Positions 52,433 to 61,363 of a DNA stretch of 64,000 nt are shown in pieces (positions within the stretch are counted from its first letter, which is position 1; each line of letters starts with the position of its first letter). The DNA is from JANQTF01 sp041741415 (GTDB lineage Bacteria; Bacteroidota; Bacteroidia; J057). The position numbers were made by a program, and so were the translations under genes. The stretch covers positions 62,001 through 126,000 of the forward strand of contig JBGSKC010000080.1 in the NCBI GenBank assembly GCA_041741415.1, given 5' to 3'. The notes under the pieces are model-generated. The model worked only from the letters and a program-made list of their open reading frames with translations. It had not been told where the DNA came from and ran no database searches.

Positions 52433-52894
52433 TTGACTGCAAGCCCTTCCCTCTCCCCTGCCAAGCTCTGGATTCACTGGATCGCCCTGCCAGGGTGGCT
52501 TTTGCTGATCTTCTGGCTCTCGCACATGAGCGGCTCGCAATCCTCCAACAGCAGCCAGTTTCTTGTAGAGATTTTGCTGAAGTTGGGCATTAATCCGGAC
52601 ATGCTGCCAGTGGAGGCGCTGAGCTGGATTGTGCGAAAATCTGCGCATTTCACCGAATATCTGCTGCTGGCTCTGCTGGCGTTACCTCTGGCGATTCACT
52701 ATCGGGGAACAGGCTTGCAAACGTGGGTACTGGTTTGGTTGTTCTGTGTGGGGTATGCCGCCACCGATGAATGGCACCAAACCATGGTTCCGGGCCGGGA
52801 AGGCCGCATTACAGACGTGCTGATCGACGGAATGGGCGCGATTATCGGGATTTGGCTGGCACATTCCCGGCGAAGGAAACGAGCTTCCAACTAA
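52433..52894 (+). CDS. VanZ-like membrane protein
   Basis: 153-residue membrane protein of the VanZ-like family, with four hydrophobic segments (LPGWLLLIFWLSHMSGSQ, EYLLLALLALPLAI, TWVLVWLFCVGYAATDEWHQ, LIDGMGAIIGIWLA) and the family signature RKSAHFTEYLLLAL and the DEWHQ strand followed by GREGRITDVLIDG. The family takes its name from a teicoplanin-resistance gene, but most members have unknown function. It starts at a TTG (52433), five bases after the DUF2937 stop. A VanZ gene after sprA is a known arrangement in the phylum. Confidence 0.88.
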   Translation: MTASPSLSPAKLWIHWIALPGWLLLIFWLSHMSGSQSSNSSQFLVEILLKLGINPDMLPVEALSWIVRKSAHFTEYLLLALLALPLAIHYRGTGLQTWVLVWLFCVGYAATDEWHQTMVPGREGRITDVLIDGMGAIIGIWLAHSRRRKRASN

Positions 52895-52993
52895 AAATTC
52901 TCGTACATTTGCCAGCAATGGCGGGCACGCTGCCTGACCTTGCCAATGTGGCCCTTCAGCATCTTCCTCACCCCTCCAAATTGTCATGTTATC

Positions 52994-54244
52994 ATGGTTG
53001 TCGAAGTCAAAGTCCCAAGCCCTGGCGAATCAATCACAGAAGTAGAAATCGAAAACTGGCTCGTAGCCTCCGGCGATTACGTCAAAATGGACACCGAGCT
53101 GGCAGAAATCAATTCTGACAAAGCCACCCTTACAGTGAATGCCGAGCAGGCTGGGGTGATTCAGCTCATTGCCAAGGCTGGCGACACGGTTGCCGTGGGC
53201 CAGGTCATTGCCACCATCGACACCGCAGCCAGTGCCGGTGCCGCTCCTGCGACGGCTGCTGCTGCTGCACCCGCCGCTGCCAAAGCAAGTGCTACTGTTG
53301 CTCCAGCTCCAGATGCCTCCGCCAGCTATGCCACGGGGCACCCCTCTCCTGCCGCCGCCAAGGCCCTCGCCGACAAAGGCATCGACCCCGATACCGTGAA
53401 AGGAACCGGCAAAGATGGCCGCATTACCAAGACAGATGCCCTGCAGGTTCAGCCAGCCCCCAAGCCAGCAGCCGCTCCGGCACCTGCTTCCGCGCCCGCA
53501 GCCAGGCCGCTGCCAGCCATGCCAGTTCCTGGCAACAGCGCCGGGCGCGCTGAGCGTCGTGAGAAAATGTCTCGCCTCCGCCAAACCATCGCCAAGCGCC
53601 TCGTAACCGTCAAAAACGAAACCGCCATGCTCACCACCTTCAATGAGGTGGACCTCTTCGAGGTGATGGAGATCCGGAAAAAATACAAAGACAAGTTTAA
53701 GGAAGTCCACGGCGTAGGCCTCGGCTTCATGTCCTTCTTCACCAAGGCCGTCACCATGGCCCTCCGGGAATTCCCCTCCGTGAACGGGCAGATCCAGGAC
53801 AGTGAGATCATCACCTTCAACTACGTGGACGTTTCCATCGCCGTAAGCACAGAAAAAGGCCTGGTGGTGCCCGTGATCCGCGATGCCCACCTGATGACCC
53901 TTGCCCAAATTGAGCAGGCAGTGCTCCACTACGCCCTCAAGGCCCGGGAAAACAAAATCTCGATCCAGGACATGGAAGGCGGCACTTTCTCCATCACCAA
54001 TGGCGGCGTGTTTGGCTCCATGCTTTCCACACCCATCCTCAATCCGCCACAGTCAGCCATTCTCGGGATGCACAACATTGTGGAGCGCCCTGTGGCGATC
54101 AATGGCGAGGTGAAAATCCGCCCCATCATGTACCTGGCCCTCTCCTACGACCACCGCATCATCGATGGCAAAGAGGCCGTTAGCTTCCTGGTGCGGGTTA
54201 AAGAACGCCTCGAGGACCCCAGCCGCCTGCTTCTGGAGGTATAA
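52994..54244 (+). CDS. odhB: 2-oxoglutarate dehydrogenase E2 (dihydrolipoyl succinyltransferase)
   Basis: 416-residue E2 subunit of the 2-oxoglutarate dehydrogenase complex (TCA cycle). Domains in order: N-terminal lipoyl domain (1-75) with lipoyl Lys43 in EINSDKATLTV; an Ala/Pro linker; the E1/E3-binding domain at about 114-152 (SPAAAKALADKGIDP, GTGKDGRITKTDAL); a second Ala/Pro linker; and the catalytic domain from about 185, with active-site His387 in YDHRIIDGKEAV. ATG 52994 is chosen because the lipoyl domain begins there (MVVEVKVPSPGESI). No sucA or lpd gene lies adjacent. A strong hairpin ends the gene. Confidence 0.94.
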   Translation: MVVEVKVPSPGESITEVEIENWLVASGDYVKMDTELAEINSDKATLTVNAEQAGVIQLIAKAGDTVAVGQVIATIDTAASAGAAPATAAAAAPAAAKASATVAPAPDASASYATGHPSPAAAKALADKGIDPDTVKGTGKDGRITKTDALQVQPAPKPAAAPAPASAPAARPLPAMPVPGNSAGRAERREKMSRLRQTIAKRLVTVKNETAMLTTFNEVDLFEVMEIRKKYKDKFKEVHGVGLGFMSFFTKAVTMALREFPSVNGQIQDSEIITFNYVDVSIAVSTEKGLVVPVIRDAHLMTLAQIEQAVLHYALKARENKISIQDMEGGTFSITNGGVFGSMLSTPILNPPQSAILGMHNIVERPVAINGEVKIRPIMYLALSYDHRIIDGKEAVSFLVRVKERLEDPSRLLLEV

Positions 54245-54267
54245 TTCGCTGAGAAATATCTCTCAAC

Positions 54268-54305
54268 AGAGGGGAACTCCGGGCAGCAGCCTAGAGTTCC
54301 CCTCT
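54268..54305. terminator. 12-bp perfect hairpin between odhB and DUF58 gene
   Basis: AGAGGGGAACTC (54268-54279) and GAGTTCCCCTCT (54294-54305) pair perfectly across a 14-base loop. The stop codon of the convergent DUF58 gene lies in the loop edge, so the right arm overlaps that gene's last codons. It can terminate transcripts from both sides. Confidence 0.7.
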
Positions 54306-55613
54306 CGCTTTGATGGCGAGGTATTTGTTGATGGTATTAATGGTGAGATGCTGGGGCGGCGTGAGGATAGAGTGGATTCCGCGACGTTTCAACTCCCTGA
54401 CAATGAGCTTTTTGTCGAGAGAAAACTGCTCACCGATGGCTTTGATGTACACTTCTTCCGTGGTGCCGGGCTGGCTGGAAATCAGCTGTCTGAGCTCGGT
54501 ATTTTCAAAAAAAACGACAACCAGCAGGTGTTGCTTTGCCAGCCGCTGCAAAAACGGAAGCTGCCGCTGCATGCTAGAAACGGATTCAAAATTGGTGAAC
54601 AGCAGCAGCAGGCTCCGGTGGGGAATGTTCCGGGAAACGAAAGCATACAAACGCTCATAATCGGATTCCCGGAAATCGGTTTCCTGGCGGTAGAGCGCTT
54701 CCTGAATTTTTCTGAGCTGAGGCCCCTGGTTGGATGCAGGCAAAAAATGATCAATCTCCCGGGCAAAGGCCAGCAAGCCCGCGCGATCCTGCCGCTGGAT
54801 AGCGACATTGGCCATGATGAGGGTGGCATTGATTGCATAATCGAGGAGGCTCATTCCCTCGAAGGGCATCTTCATGTTCCGGCTTTTGTCGATCAGGCAA
54901 TACACAGGCTGTGAGCGCTCATCCATGAACTGGTTCACCATCAGCCTGCTGCTCCGGGCTGTTGCCTGCCAGTTGATGGTTCGCACGTCATCCCCCCGCA
55001 CATAGTCCTTGATCTGATCAAACTCTGTGGTGTGCCCCAGCCTCCGGATCGGCTTCACGCCCAGTTCGTTCAGGCGGTTGGAAATGGCCAGCAACTGAAA
55101 TTTTTGCATCTGCAGGAAGCCTGGGTAAACAGGTACCACGGTTTCTGCCCCGATTCGGAATCTGCGAATCCACAGACTCAGGGGACTGCTCATCATCAGG
55201 ATCAGCCGGCCAAAGTGGTATTCTCCCCGCTTCACTGGCCGTAGGCGGTATTCAACTTCCGACTGGCTGCCAGCAGCAATGACCATCATGCGCGACATTT
55301 TCCGCCATTGAAACTGCTCGGGAACTTCATCAATCAGTTGCAACGTTACGGGAAACCGAAACTGGTTTTTCACCCACACCCGCACCGGGTTATCGTCGCC
55401 GTTGGAGAAGCGCTCAGGAAGCAGCCTGCCCGCTGTGAGCCTGGCTTTGGTGCCAAATAACAGCACGAGGTCGGCAATGGCAAACACGACCAGCCCAAGC
55501 AGGGCAACATGAGCCAGCGGCAATAAAACCGGCAGGAGAAACGACGTGGTGTACAGCCCGATGAGCAAGCCAAGGGCAATGAACAAGCGGCTATGGACGA
55601 ACAAATCTTTCAT
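54291..55613 (-). CDS. DUF58-family protein of the MoxR cluster
   Basis: 440-residue protein with an N-terminal pair of membrane helices (about 8-55), a beta-rich middle part and the DUF58 signature GDDVRTINWQATARSSRLMVNQF (about 230-250), followed by a VWA-like domain whose DKSRN motif (in CLIDKSRNMKMPF) is a degenerate metal site. DUF58 proteins are partners of MoxR AAA ATPases. It overlaps the preceding GT-C gene by four bases, so it is part of the minus-strand operon 61274-54291. Confidence 0.88.
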   Translation of the reverse strand: MKDLFVHSRLFIALGLLIGLYTTSFLLPVLLPLAHVALLGLVVFAIADLVLLFGTKARLTAGRLLPERFSNGDDNPVRVWVKNQFRFPVTLQLIDEVPEQFQWRKMSRMMVIAAGSQSEVEYRLRPVKRGEYHFGRLILMMSSPLSLWIRRFRIGAETVVPVYPGFLQMQKFQLLAISNRLNELGVKPIRRLGHTTEFDQIKDYVRGDDVRTINWQATARSSRLMVNQFMDERSQPVYCLIDKSRNMKMPFEGMSLLDYAINATLIMANVAIQRQDRAGLLAFAREIDHFLPASNQGPQLRKIQEALYRQETDFRESDYERLYAFVSRNIPHRSLLLLFTNFESVSSMQRQLPFLQRLAKQHLLVVVFFENTELRQLISSQPGTTEEVYIKAIGEQFSLDKKLIVRELKRRGIHSILTPPQHLTINTINKYLAIKARGEL

Positions 55614-57160
55614 GAGGCTGAGGGCTTGAGGGCATACAGGCGAATATCGAAGAGGCTGTCAATGGCTATCGGGCTTGCTTGCTGCTGCAGGGAATCAAAA
55701 TAGGACGGAGAGGAAAAGCGGGCCTCACGGAGGTTATTTTGCCGGGTGCGAAAGCCATTCCACAAAAAATAACGGGTCTGGCCACCTGCAGAATCTAAAG
55801 TTGGGGGCCATTCAATCAAATGAAGGGGCAGGAGATGTTCATACAGGAAGTCACCATACAGGAGCGCGGGATCCACCAGCAGAGTTGAGCCGGGTGGCAC
55901 ATGCCTGCCCAGCAGCAAAAGTTCCCGATGCTGGTAGTAGCGTTCATCCCGCCTCCCGGCCTGGTACACCAGCCATAGGCCCAGCAACACCGGAAAGCAA
56001 ATGCCAACCCAGCGCCGCACCATGGAAATTGGCACCCACACCAGGCCAGCGGCGAGGGTGATCCAGGCGCCTTTCACCTGAAATTTCAACAACAGCCAGC
56101 AGTCAACTCCCATCATAAGGAGCCAGATGAGCCATTCTGCCCGCTGAGGCGCAGTGGTTCTGGTGAGGCCCCGGGCCGCCAGTACAAGCGTAGGCGGGGC
56201 AAGAAACATCCACATTCTCAGTTCGGTAGGAAGCGGGGTGTAGCGGCTGAGAGAAGTACTGGCAAACCAGTGAACCACCAGCAGGTAAAGCCAAAACCAG
56301 GAAAGCTCCCGCCAGCTCAATCCCGGAGCAAACATGCCCGCCACAGCCGCAAACAGCAGTACCCCCACAGCGGGGTGGCCCAACAGCAACAGCCAGGGGT
56401 CCAGCCAAAGCCTGCGCCACATCTGGTCTCGGTCTTCCCAGTGGTAGCTGAAGGGACTCGCATTGTGGTCATATTCAATTTGCTCCAGGGGATAGAAGGC
56501 ATTTCCGGTAGTTAGCCAAAAATACCCAAGCCAGCCTGCGAGGAAGAGGAACAAAATGGTCATGGCAGCAGCCCAGAATCCGAAGTGTTGCCTGCTTCGC
56601 ACATCGCGAACAAATTGCCATACCAGCCAGGGCCCCAGCAGCAGCACGGTGATTTTAGCCAAAAACCCAAAAAACAGCAGACTCCCGAAAGCAAGGCCTT
56701 TTGCCCAACCCGGCCAGGAAATTCGCGCGCCCCAGGCAGGATGAGGTAGAAACAACACCGCACTGAGGGAGAGTGCGGTGGTGAGCAGATCGGGATAGAG
56801 CTGAACAGAAAAACTGGCGAGCCAGGGACTTGCTATCAACAGGATCAGGGTCCGGCGCTGAATCCCGGGCACTGGCCGGAGCATCCATCCCATCAACAAT
56901 CCCATTGCGAAAAAGCTCAGCCAGGGCCAAAGAACCAGGATCCGGATGTCTGGCCCGGCCAGGTGTGTGAGCCATGTTAACGGCAACAAAAAGCTCCACC
57001 TATGGGCAAAAGTGCCTTCCGGCACAATGTTGCGCCCTTCCGCCTGCCAGGCTGCCAGTTTCGCATAGGCCACGGGGTCGCCTTCCAGCGACACGCCTTC
57101 GAAGTAGAACCAGCCTGTCAGGGCGGCTAATAGTCCCCATCCCAATGCCTGAAGTTTCAT
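55610..57160 (-). CDS. GT-C-like multi-pass membrane protein (putative glycosyltransferase)
   Basis: 516-residue membrane protein with about ten membrane helices and a soluble C-terminal domain of about 110 residues. The pattern fits GT-C glycosyltransferases (GT39/GT83-like): a short first luminal loop with acidic EGDPVAYAKLAAWQ, and HRWSFLLPLTWL in the next helix. Such enzymes use lipid-linked sugars at the periplasmic face. The acceptor is unknown. The gene sits between moxR (54-base gap) and the DUF58 gene (4-base overlap), a place normally occupied by no extra gene in this cluster, suggesting a link to the cluster's job or a chance insertion. Confidence 0.7.
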   Translation of the reverse strand: MKLQALGWGLLAALTGWFYFEGVSLEGDPVAYAKLAAWQAEGRNIVPEGTFAHRWSFLLPLTWLTHLAGPDIRILVLWPWLSFFAMGLLMGWMLRPVPGIQRRTLILLIASPWLASFSVQLYPDLLTTALSLSAVLFLPHPAWGARISWPGWAKGLAFGSLLFFGFLAKITVLLLGPWLVWQFVRDVRSRQHFGFWAAAMTILFLFLAGWLGYFWLTTGNAFYPLEQIEYDHNASPFSYHWEDRDQMWRRLWLDPWLLLLGHPAVGVLLFAAVAGMFAPGLSWRELSWFWLYLLVVHWFASTSLSRYTPLPTELRMWMFLAPPTLVLAARGLTRTTAPQRAEWLIWLLMMGVDCWLLLKFQVKGAWITLAAGLVWVPISMVRRWVGICFPVLLGLWLVYQAGRRDERYYQHRELLLLGRHVPPGSTLLVDPALLYGDFLYEHLLPLHLIEWPPTLDSAGGQTRYFLWNGFRTRQNNLREARFSSPSYFDSLQQQASPIAIDSLFDIRLYALKPSAS

Positions 57161-57214
57161 GCTGATTGGACGGCCTTGGTTGTCAGCGTTCTTTCAAATG
57201 CACGCAAGAATATA

Positions 57215-58249
57215 TCATCGCGGAATCTCGACCTCGTGCACCAGCTGTCGGATAACCTCCCTGGCCGTTCCCCCTTCCAGTTCCTTCTCAGGGGTAAGCA
57301 AAATGCGGTGGGCCAGCACGGACCCAGCCACGAACTGAACGTCGTCGGGGCTCAGGAAATCCCGGCCCTGCATGGCTGCGATGGCCTTGCCTGCCTGGAG
57401 GAGGTTGAGCGAAGCCCGGGGCGAAGCTCCGAGGTAGATGTCGCGGTGAGCCCTGGTACGCTGCACAATATTCACCACATAGCGGCGAAGGGCCTCCGAC
57501 ACGTGAATTTGCCTCACGATTGCCTGCAAAGCCAAAATGTCCTGGCCGCTCATCACCGCCCTGACCTGTGCAAGGCGGTCCTCCAGCGGAGCCTGGTGGA
57601 AGCGCTCCAGCATTTCCAGCTCCTCTTCCGCGCTGGGATACCCTACCTCAATTTTCATCAGGAAGCGGTCGAGCTGGGCCTCGGGAAGGCGGTAGGTGCC
57701 TTCCTGCTCCACCGGGTTTTGGGTGGCCACCACCAGAAAAGGGGCTTCCATCGGGTACCGGTTGCCGTCAACCGTTACCTGCCGCTCTTCCATGACCTCA
57801 AACAAGGCCGACTGCGTTTTGGCGGGTGCCCGGTTAATTTCGTCAATGAGCACGAGCTGGGAAAAAATGGGGCCACGCCTGAACTCAAAATTAGCTTCTC
57901 TTGCATTGAACACTGCGGTACCCAGCACATCAGAAGGCATGAGGTCGGGGGTGAATTGGATGCGGGAGAAGCCGATGTCGAGACTACGGGCCAACAGCTT
58001 GGCCATAAGGGTTTTAGCTACGCCTGGCACTCCCTCAATCAGAACATGGCCCTGGGAGAGCAGGGCTGCCAGCAGCAGGTCCGTCATGGCTCGCTGGCCC
58101 ACCAATACCTTGGCAATTTCCTCCCGCACGCGCTCAACTCCTGTTTGGAAGAGGGCAAGGTTGGGCCCATGCTGAGGTGCAGGCGCTTCGCTGGTGATAT
58201 TGGCAGAAAAAGAAGAGTCGGGTTCCTGGTCGGGAAAAGAAGGGTTCAT
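57215..58249 (-). CDS. MoxR-type AAA ATPase
   Basis: 344-residue cytosolic AAA+ ATPase of the MoxR group, thought to act as a chaperone that matures metal-bearing or secreted protein complexes. Walker A is EGVPGVAKT (about 72-80), Walker B is LVLIDEINRAP (133-141), and the sensor-like ATQNPVEQEGTYRLPEAQLDRF strand follows. The C-terminal lid domain is present. It starts seven bases after the DUF4350 gene on the same strand and is the ATPase partner of the DUF58 protein encoded downstream. Confidence 0.92.
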   Translation of the reverse strand: MNPSFPDQEPDSSFSANITSEAPAPQHGPNLALFQTGVERVREEIAKVLVGQRAMTDLLLAALLSQGHVLIEGVPGVAKTLMAKLLARSLDIGFSRIQFTPDLMPSDVLGTAVFNAREANFEFRRGPIFSQLVLIDEINRAPAKTQSALFEVMEERQVTVDGNRYPMEAPFLVVATQNPVEQEGTYRLPEAQLDRFLMKIEVGYPSAEEELEMLERFHQAPLEDRLAQVRAVMSGQDILALQAIVRQIHVSEALRRYVVNIVQRTRAHRDIYLGASPRASLNLLQAGKAIAAMQGRDFLSPDDVQFVAGSVLAHRILLTPEKELEGGTAREVIRQLVHEVEIPR

Positions 58250-58255
58250 GTGGGC

Positions 58256-59590
58256 TTAGCTTTGAGGTGAATACATGAAGCGTTCGATGAGTTCGCTGAG
58301 GCGAATAAGTTCCATTTCGTCGATGTTGGCTGCTTGTTCTATCCTGACAACAGCTTGCACGATGGAAAGAATGAGTGCTTCATCATGGCCGCTTTTGGCG
58401 GCCAGCATGCGCACAAAGGCCTGGCTTCCCCAGGTTTCGGGGAGGATGTATTTTTCCAGGATATGCTCCCGAAGCACAGCGATCCGCTTCAGGGCGAGCT
58501 GCCGGTGGTTACTGTTGCGGAAGTAGAGGCGGCCCACGGTATCCACAAAGTCGAGGGTGAGGTTGGGCAGAGGAGGCCGAATGGGAATGATGGCCTGCAC
58601 CCTGCGGGTCTGAAACAAGGCCAGCAGGAGCAGCCCCGCAACTGCCAGAACCAGGGCCATGCGCAGGGGCTCCCGCTCCCAAATGTAGGCGAGTGCCCCG
58701 GGGCCTTCTTCACCCTCGTCGGGCTCCCGACGCCTGTTTCCCACTTTGATCCACTCATCCCACCAGATTCGGGTAGGCTGTTTTGGCAAATAGGACAACA
58801 TCCCGGCTGCCATTCCTTCGTAGCCCTCTGTGAGCACGCCGTAGTTGGTGAAGGCCTTAGGCACGGAACAGAGAATAATGGTGCCCTCGCCCCAGCTCAG
58901 CTGGAGTGCTACCACTTCCTCCCGGTCACTCAGCATCAGCACCTGTCCGGCAATTCCTTCTTCTGACAGGGGCTCCATCAACAGGGAATCTGGATAGAAT
59001 GGTACTTCTTCCGTCCATTCAATGGCATCTTCAGATTCGAACTCCTCCTCTTCTTCCCTTCCCCACCATTGAAGTTTGGAAATGTCTTTGGCTGGCCAGC
59101 GAAATGCCTGGGAAGGCCATGTCTTATCGGCGAAAGTAAGTTCGAGGGAATCGGGCGTTTTGACAAGGGCAAGCAGGTTAACCGTACCATCAAGGCTCAC
59201 TTCCAGCTCAAGGCCCGTGGTCGGGCCAAGCTCGGAGGCAGCCACAAACAGGGTGTTTCCCTGCCAGGCAAAATTCGACAACGCTTCCCATTCTGCATAG
59301 TTGGGGTCAAATCTGTTGTTCACCACTACATATACCTCGCCAACAGGGTCTTCCTCCAGCCAAAGGTCAAGGGGCGATTGCTTGTTGATGACGATGGAAA
59401 GGGGGCTAAACCGGTCTTTTAGCAGCTCCACGAACAGATTGGCCCCAAATGGTTCCCGGTCTTCGAGCGACCAGGAGGGGCGCCAGTCGTGCTCGCTGCG
59501 GTCTTGCAGGAACCAGATCAGCCCCGCCAGCAGGAGAAGCCCCGCCAGCACCAGCAGGGGAAGGCTTCGGGCAGTTAGGGATCGTTTCAT
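58256..59590 (-). CDS. DUF4350-family membrane protein
   Basis: 444-residue protein with an N-terminal membrane helix (about 9-27), a large extracytoplasmic domain (about 30-315) and a second membrane helix (about 320-340), then a cytosolic helical tail. The opening DREPFGANLFVELLKDRF is the DUF4350 signature. Function unknown. It overlaps the DUF4129 gene by four bases and precedes moxR by seven, so it belongs to the coupled cluster. Confidence 0.82.
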   Translation of the reverse strand: MKRSLTARSLPLLVLAGLLLLAGLIWFLQDRSEHDWRPSWSLEDREPFGANLFVELLKDRFSPLSIVINKQSPLDLWLEEDPVGEVYVVVNNRFDPNYAEWEALSNFAWQGNTLFVAASELGPTTGLELEVSLDGTVNLLALVKTPDSLELTFADKTWPSQAFRWPAKDISKLQWWGREEEEEFESEDAIEWTEEVPFYPDSLLMEPLSEEGIAGQVLMLSDREEVVALQLSWGEGTIILCSVPKAFTNYGVLTEGYEGMAAGMLSYLPKQPTRIWWDEWIKVGNRRREPDEGEEGPGALAYIWEREPLRMALVLAVAGLLLLALFQTRRVQAIIPIRPPLPNLTLDFVDTVGRLYFRNSNHRQLALKRIAVLREHILEKYILPETWGSQAFVRMLAAKSGHDEALILSIVQAVVRIEQAANIDEMELIRLSELIERFMYSPQS

Positions 59591-60264
59591 GGCTGCGCTA
59601 CTTGCTGGGTGGAGGAGGAGCCTATTTTGCTGGAAAACGCCGCCCTCACTTCTTCCAGGGCAGCAAAATCAACTTCTGCGACAGGGTACTCGGCATACCA
59701 GGCTTTGGCAAATGAGTTGGCAGAGCGGGAAAATGCTTGCCGGAGCCTGGGATCCTTCAGCTCAAACCGGTAGTCGGTGTCGGTTTTGTGGGGCTCCCAT
59801 TGGATATGGCCACGCTGCTGAAGCTGCTGAAGCACCCAAAGATGAGAATATCGGAGGGCGCCTGCCCAATGCTGAGCTTGTGCCGCCATGTTCATCTGCT
59901 GAAGGTAGTTGGCAGAAGTGAGCTCCTCCACACTGCCTGGCACCACGGGATGAGCAGAGGCGATGGCCTGGCCTTCCGACTCAAAAAATCGGCGGATCAG
60001 GGCAAGGGCTATTCCGAGCAAAACCACTCCCAACACGCCATAAATGATCCATCGAAGGGTTGTGGGCGAAAAAACAGGCGCTTTGCGGTTGGCTGCCAGG
60101 TCGGAATCCTGTTGTGGCTCACGCCCATACTGGAGTTCATCGATTTGCTGAAGCGAGTCGATGATAGTTGCAGAAAGCGGACGATAACTCGCCTCTTCCC
60201 TGGCAACCAGGCAGGCAGGCAGCAGCAACAGGCCCATCCATCCTATGATCAGTACTGTTTTCAT
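59587..60264 (-). CDS. DUF4129-like membrane protein
   Basis: 225-residue protein with an N-terminal signal-like hydrophobic segment (1-21), an extracytoplasmic stretch (about 22-70), a membrane helix (about 72-95) and a cytosolic C-terminal domain resembling DUF4129 (ALRYSHLWVLQQLQQRGHIQW, then RFELKDPRLRQAF and YPVAEVDFAALEEV). Its function is unknown, but DUF4129 proteins co-occur with MoxR/DUF58 clusters. It overlaps both neighbours by four bases, indicating tight translational coupling. Confidence 0.75.
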   Translation of the reverse strand: MKTVLIIGWMGLLLLPACLVAREEASYRPLSATIIDSLQQIDELQYGREPQQDSDLAANRKAPVFSPTTLRWIIYGVLGVVLLGIALALIRRFFESEGQAIASAHPVVPGSVEELTSANYLQQMNMAAQAQHWAGALRYSHLWVLQQLQQRGHIQWEPHKTDTDYRFELKDPRLRQAFSRSANSFAKAWYAEYPVAEVDFAALEEVRAAFSSKIGSSSTQQVAQP

Positions 60265-61274
60265 GAAGGTGTATCTGCAAACCAGCCCCGACTGCCATCG
60301 TTATGTGGCGCCTCCGGCGTTTTGATTTTTTCCCAATACCACGGATACCAAAGATAATATCCGACCACAAACCCCAGGGATAGCACGATCACCGTCAGCT
60401 TTGCCGGGAGCGGCCAATCAGTGAGCCGGGTGAGGTAGGATTCGAGCCAGGCAGCGAGCAAAAAAACAGGAACCAGCCCCATGATGATCTTGATCCCTTC
60501 TTTAGCCTGGCGCTGGATCGATTGCCGCCGGGTAAGGGTGCCGGGAAACAGCAGGCTGTTGCCCAGTTTCAGTCCGGCAGCGCCCGCAATCACAATGGCA
60601 GACAGCTCCAGGGTGCCGTGGATAAAGATGACTGGCAGTGCTTCCCAAAGATTGCCGTGCAGGTAGAACAGGCCAAAAAAAGCCCCCAGCATCAGCCCAT
60701 TTTGAAACAGAAGGTAAAGGGTGCCTGCAGAAAGAAAAATGCCGGCGGCAAAAGCAAAAAATGAGACCCTGATGTTGTTGAGCGCGATTTGCAGAAACAT
60801 CAAAAAGGAAGGGCTGTCTTTGTAAACGCCCATGGGATCGCCCCCTTCGATGTTTTGGATGGTCATGTTGACGTATTGGTCGCCGAGCACGGCCCTTACA
60901 AAGCCGTCGTCGGAGAAGGCGGTGAGGAGGCCCAGGAGAAAAACGAAGGAAAAGACTGCGAAGGAAGCGAGGAGCTCGCGGCGGGAGTTGGCCAGGATGG
61001 CCGGCAGCTCTTCGGACCAAAAAGTGAGCAAACGCTGCTTCCGAGAGCGTTTGTTTTGGTAGATCTGGAGGTGCGTGCGGGCCGCAAGGCCGTTGAGATA
61101 GCGCACCGTTTGGCTGCGGGGATAGAAAGTGCGGGCGTAGGACAGGTCTTCGATGAGCTGGATGTATAATTGGGCGAGCCGGTCGGGGTCTCTGCTCACG
61201 GATCCCTGGGTAAGGGACGCCTCATATTCCTGCCACTTTTCTTTGTTTTGGCGCAAAAAGGTGGGTTCTCTCAC
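60261..61274 (-). CDS. SpoIIM/DUF95-like membrane protein
   Basis: 337-residue membrane protein of the stage II sporulation protein M (DUF95) family. A charged cytosolic N-terminal part (1-100, with YPRSQTVRYLNGLAARTHLQIY) is followed by about five membrane helices including FSFVFLLGLLTAFS, and the family motif HGTLELSAIVIAGAAGLKLG. Bacteria without spores carry it near RDD and MoxR genes, where its role is unknown. The start is a GTG at 61274; no ATG is available close to it. It is the first gene of the minus-strand operon and is divergent from the RDD gene by 89 bases. Confidence 0.85.
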   Translation of the reverse strand: MREPTFLRQNKEKWQEYEASLTQGSVSRDPDRLAQLYIQLIEDLSYARTFYPRSQTVRYLNGLAARTHLQIYQNKRSRKQRLLTFWSEELPAILANSRRELLASFAVFSFVFLLGLLTAFSDDGFVRAVLGDQYVNMTIQNIEGGDPMGVYKDSPSFLMFLQIALNNIRVSFFAFAAGIFLSAGTLYLLFQNGLMLGAFFGLFYLHGNLWEALPVIFIHGTLELSAIVIAGAAGLKLGNSLLFPGTLTRRQSIQRQAKEGIKIIMGLVPVFLLAAWLESYLTRLTDWPLPAKLTVIVLSLGFVVGYYLWYPWYWEKIKTPEAPHNDGSRGWFADTPS

Positions 61275-61363
61275 GGGAAAACGTATCTTAACGGATGATT
61301 GGCTTGCAGCGCCCTGTGCTGAAGGCCTGCCTGTATTTGAAGTGGAAGGTAGCCATTTTTTTG

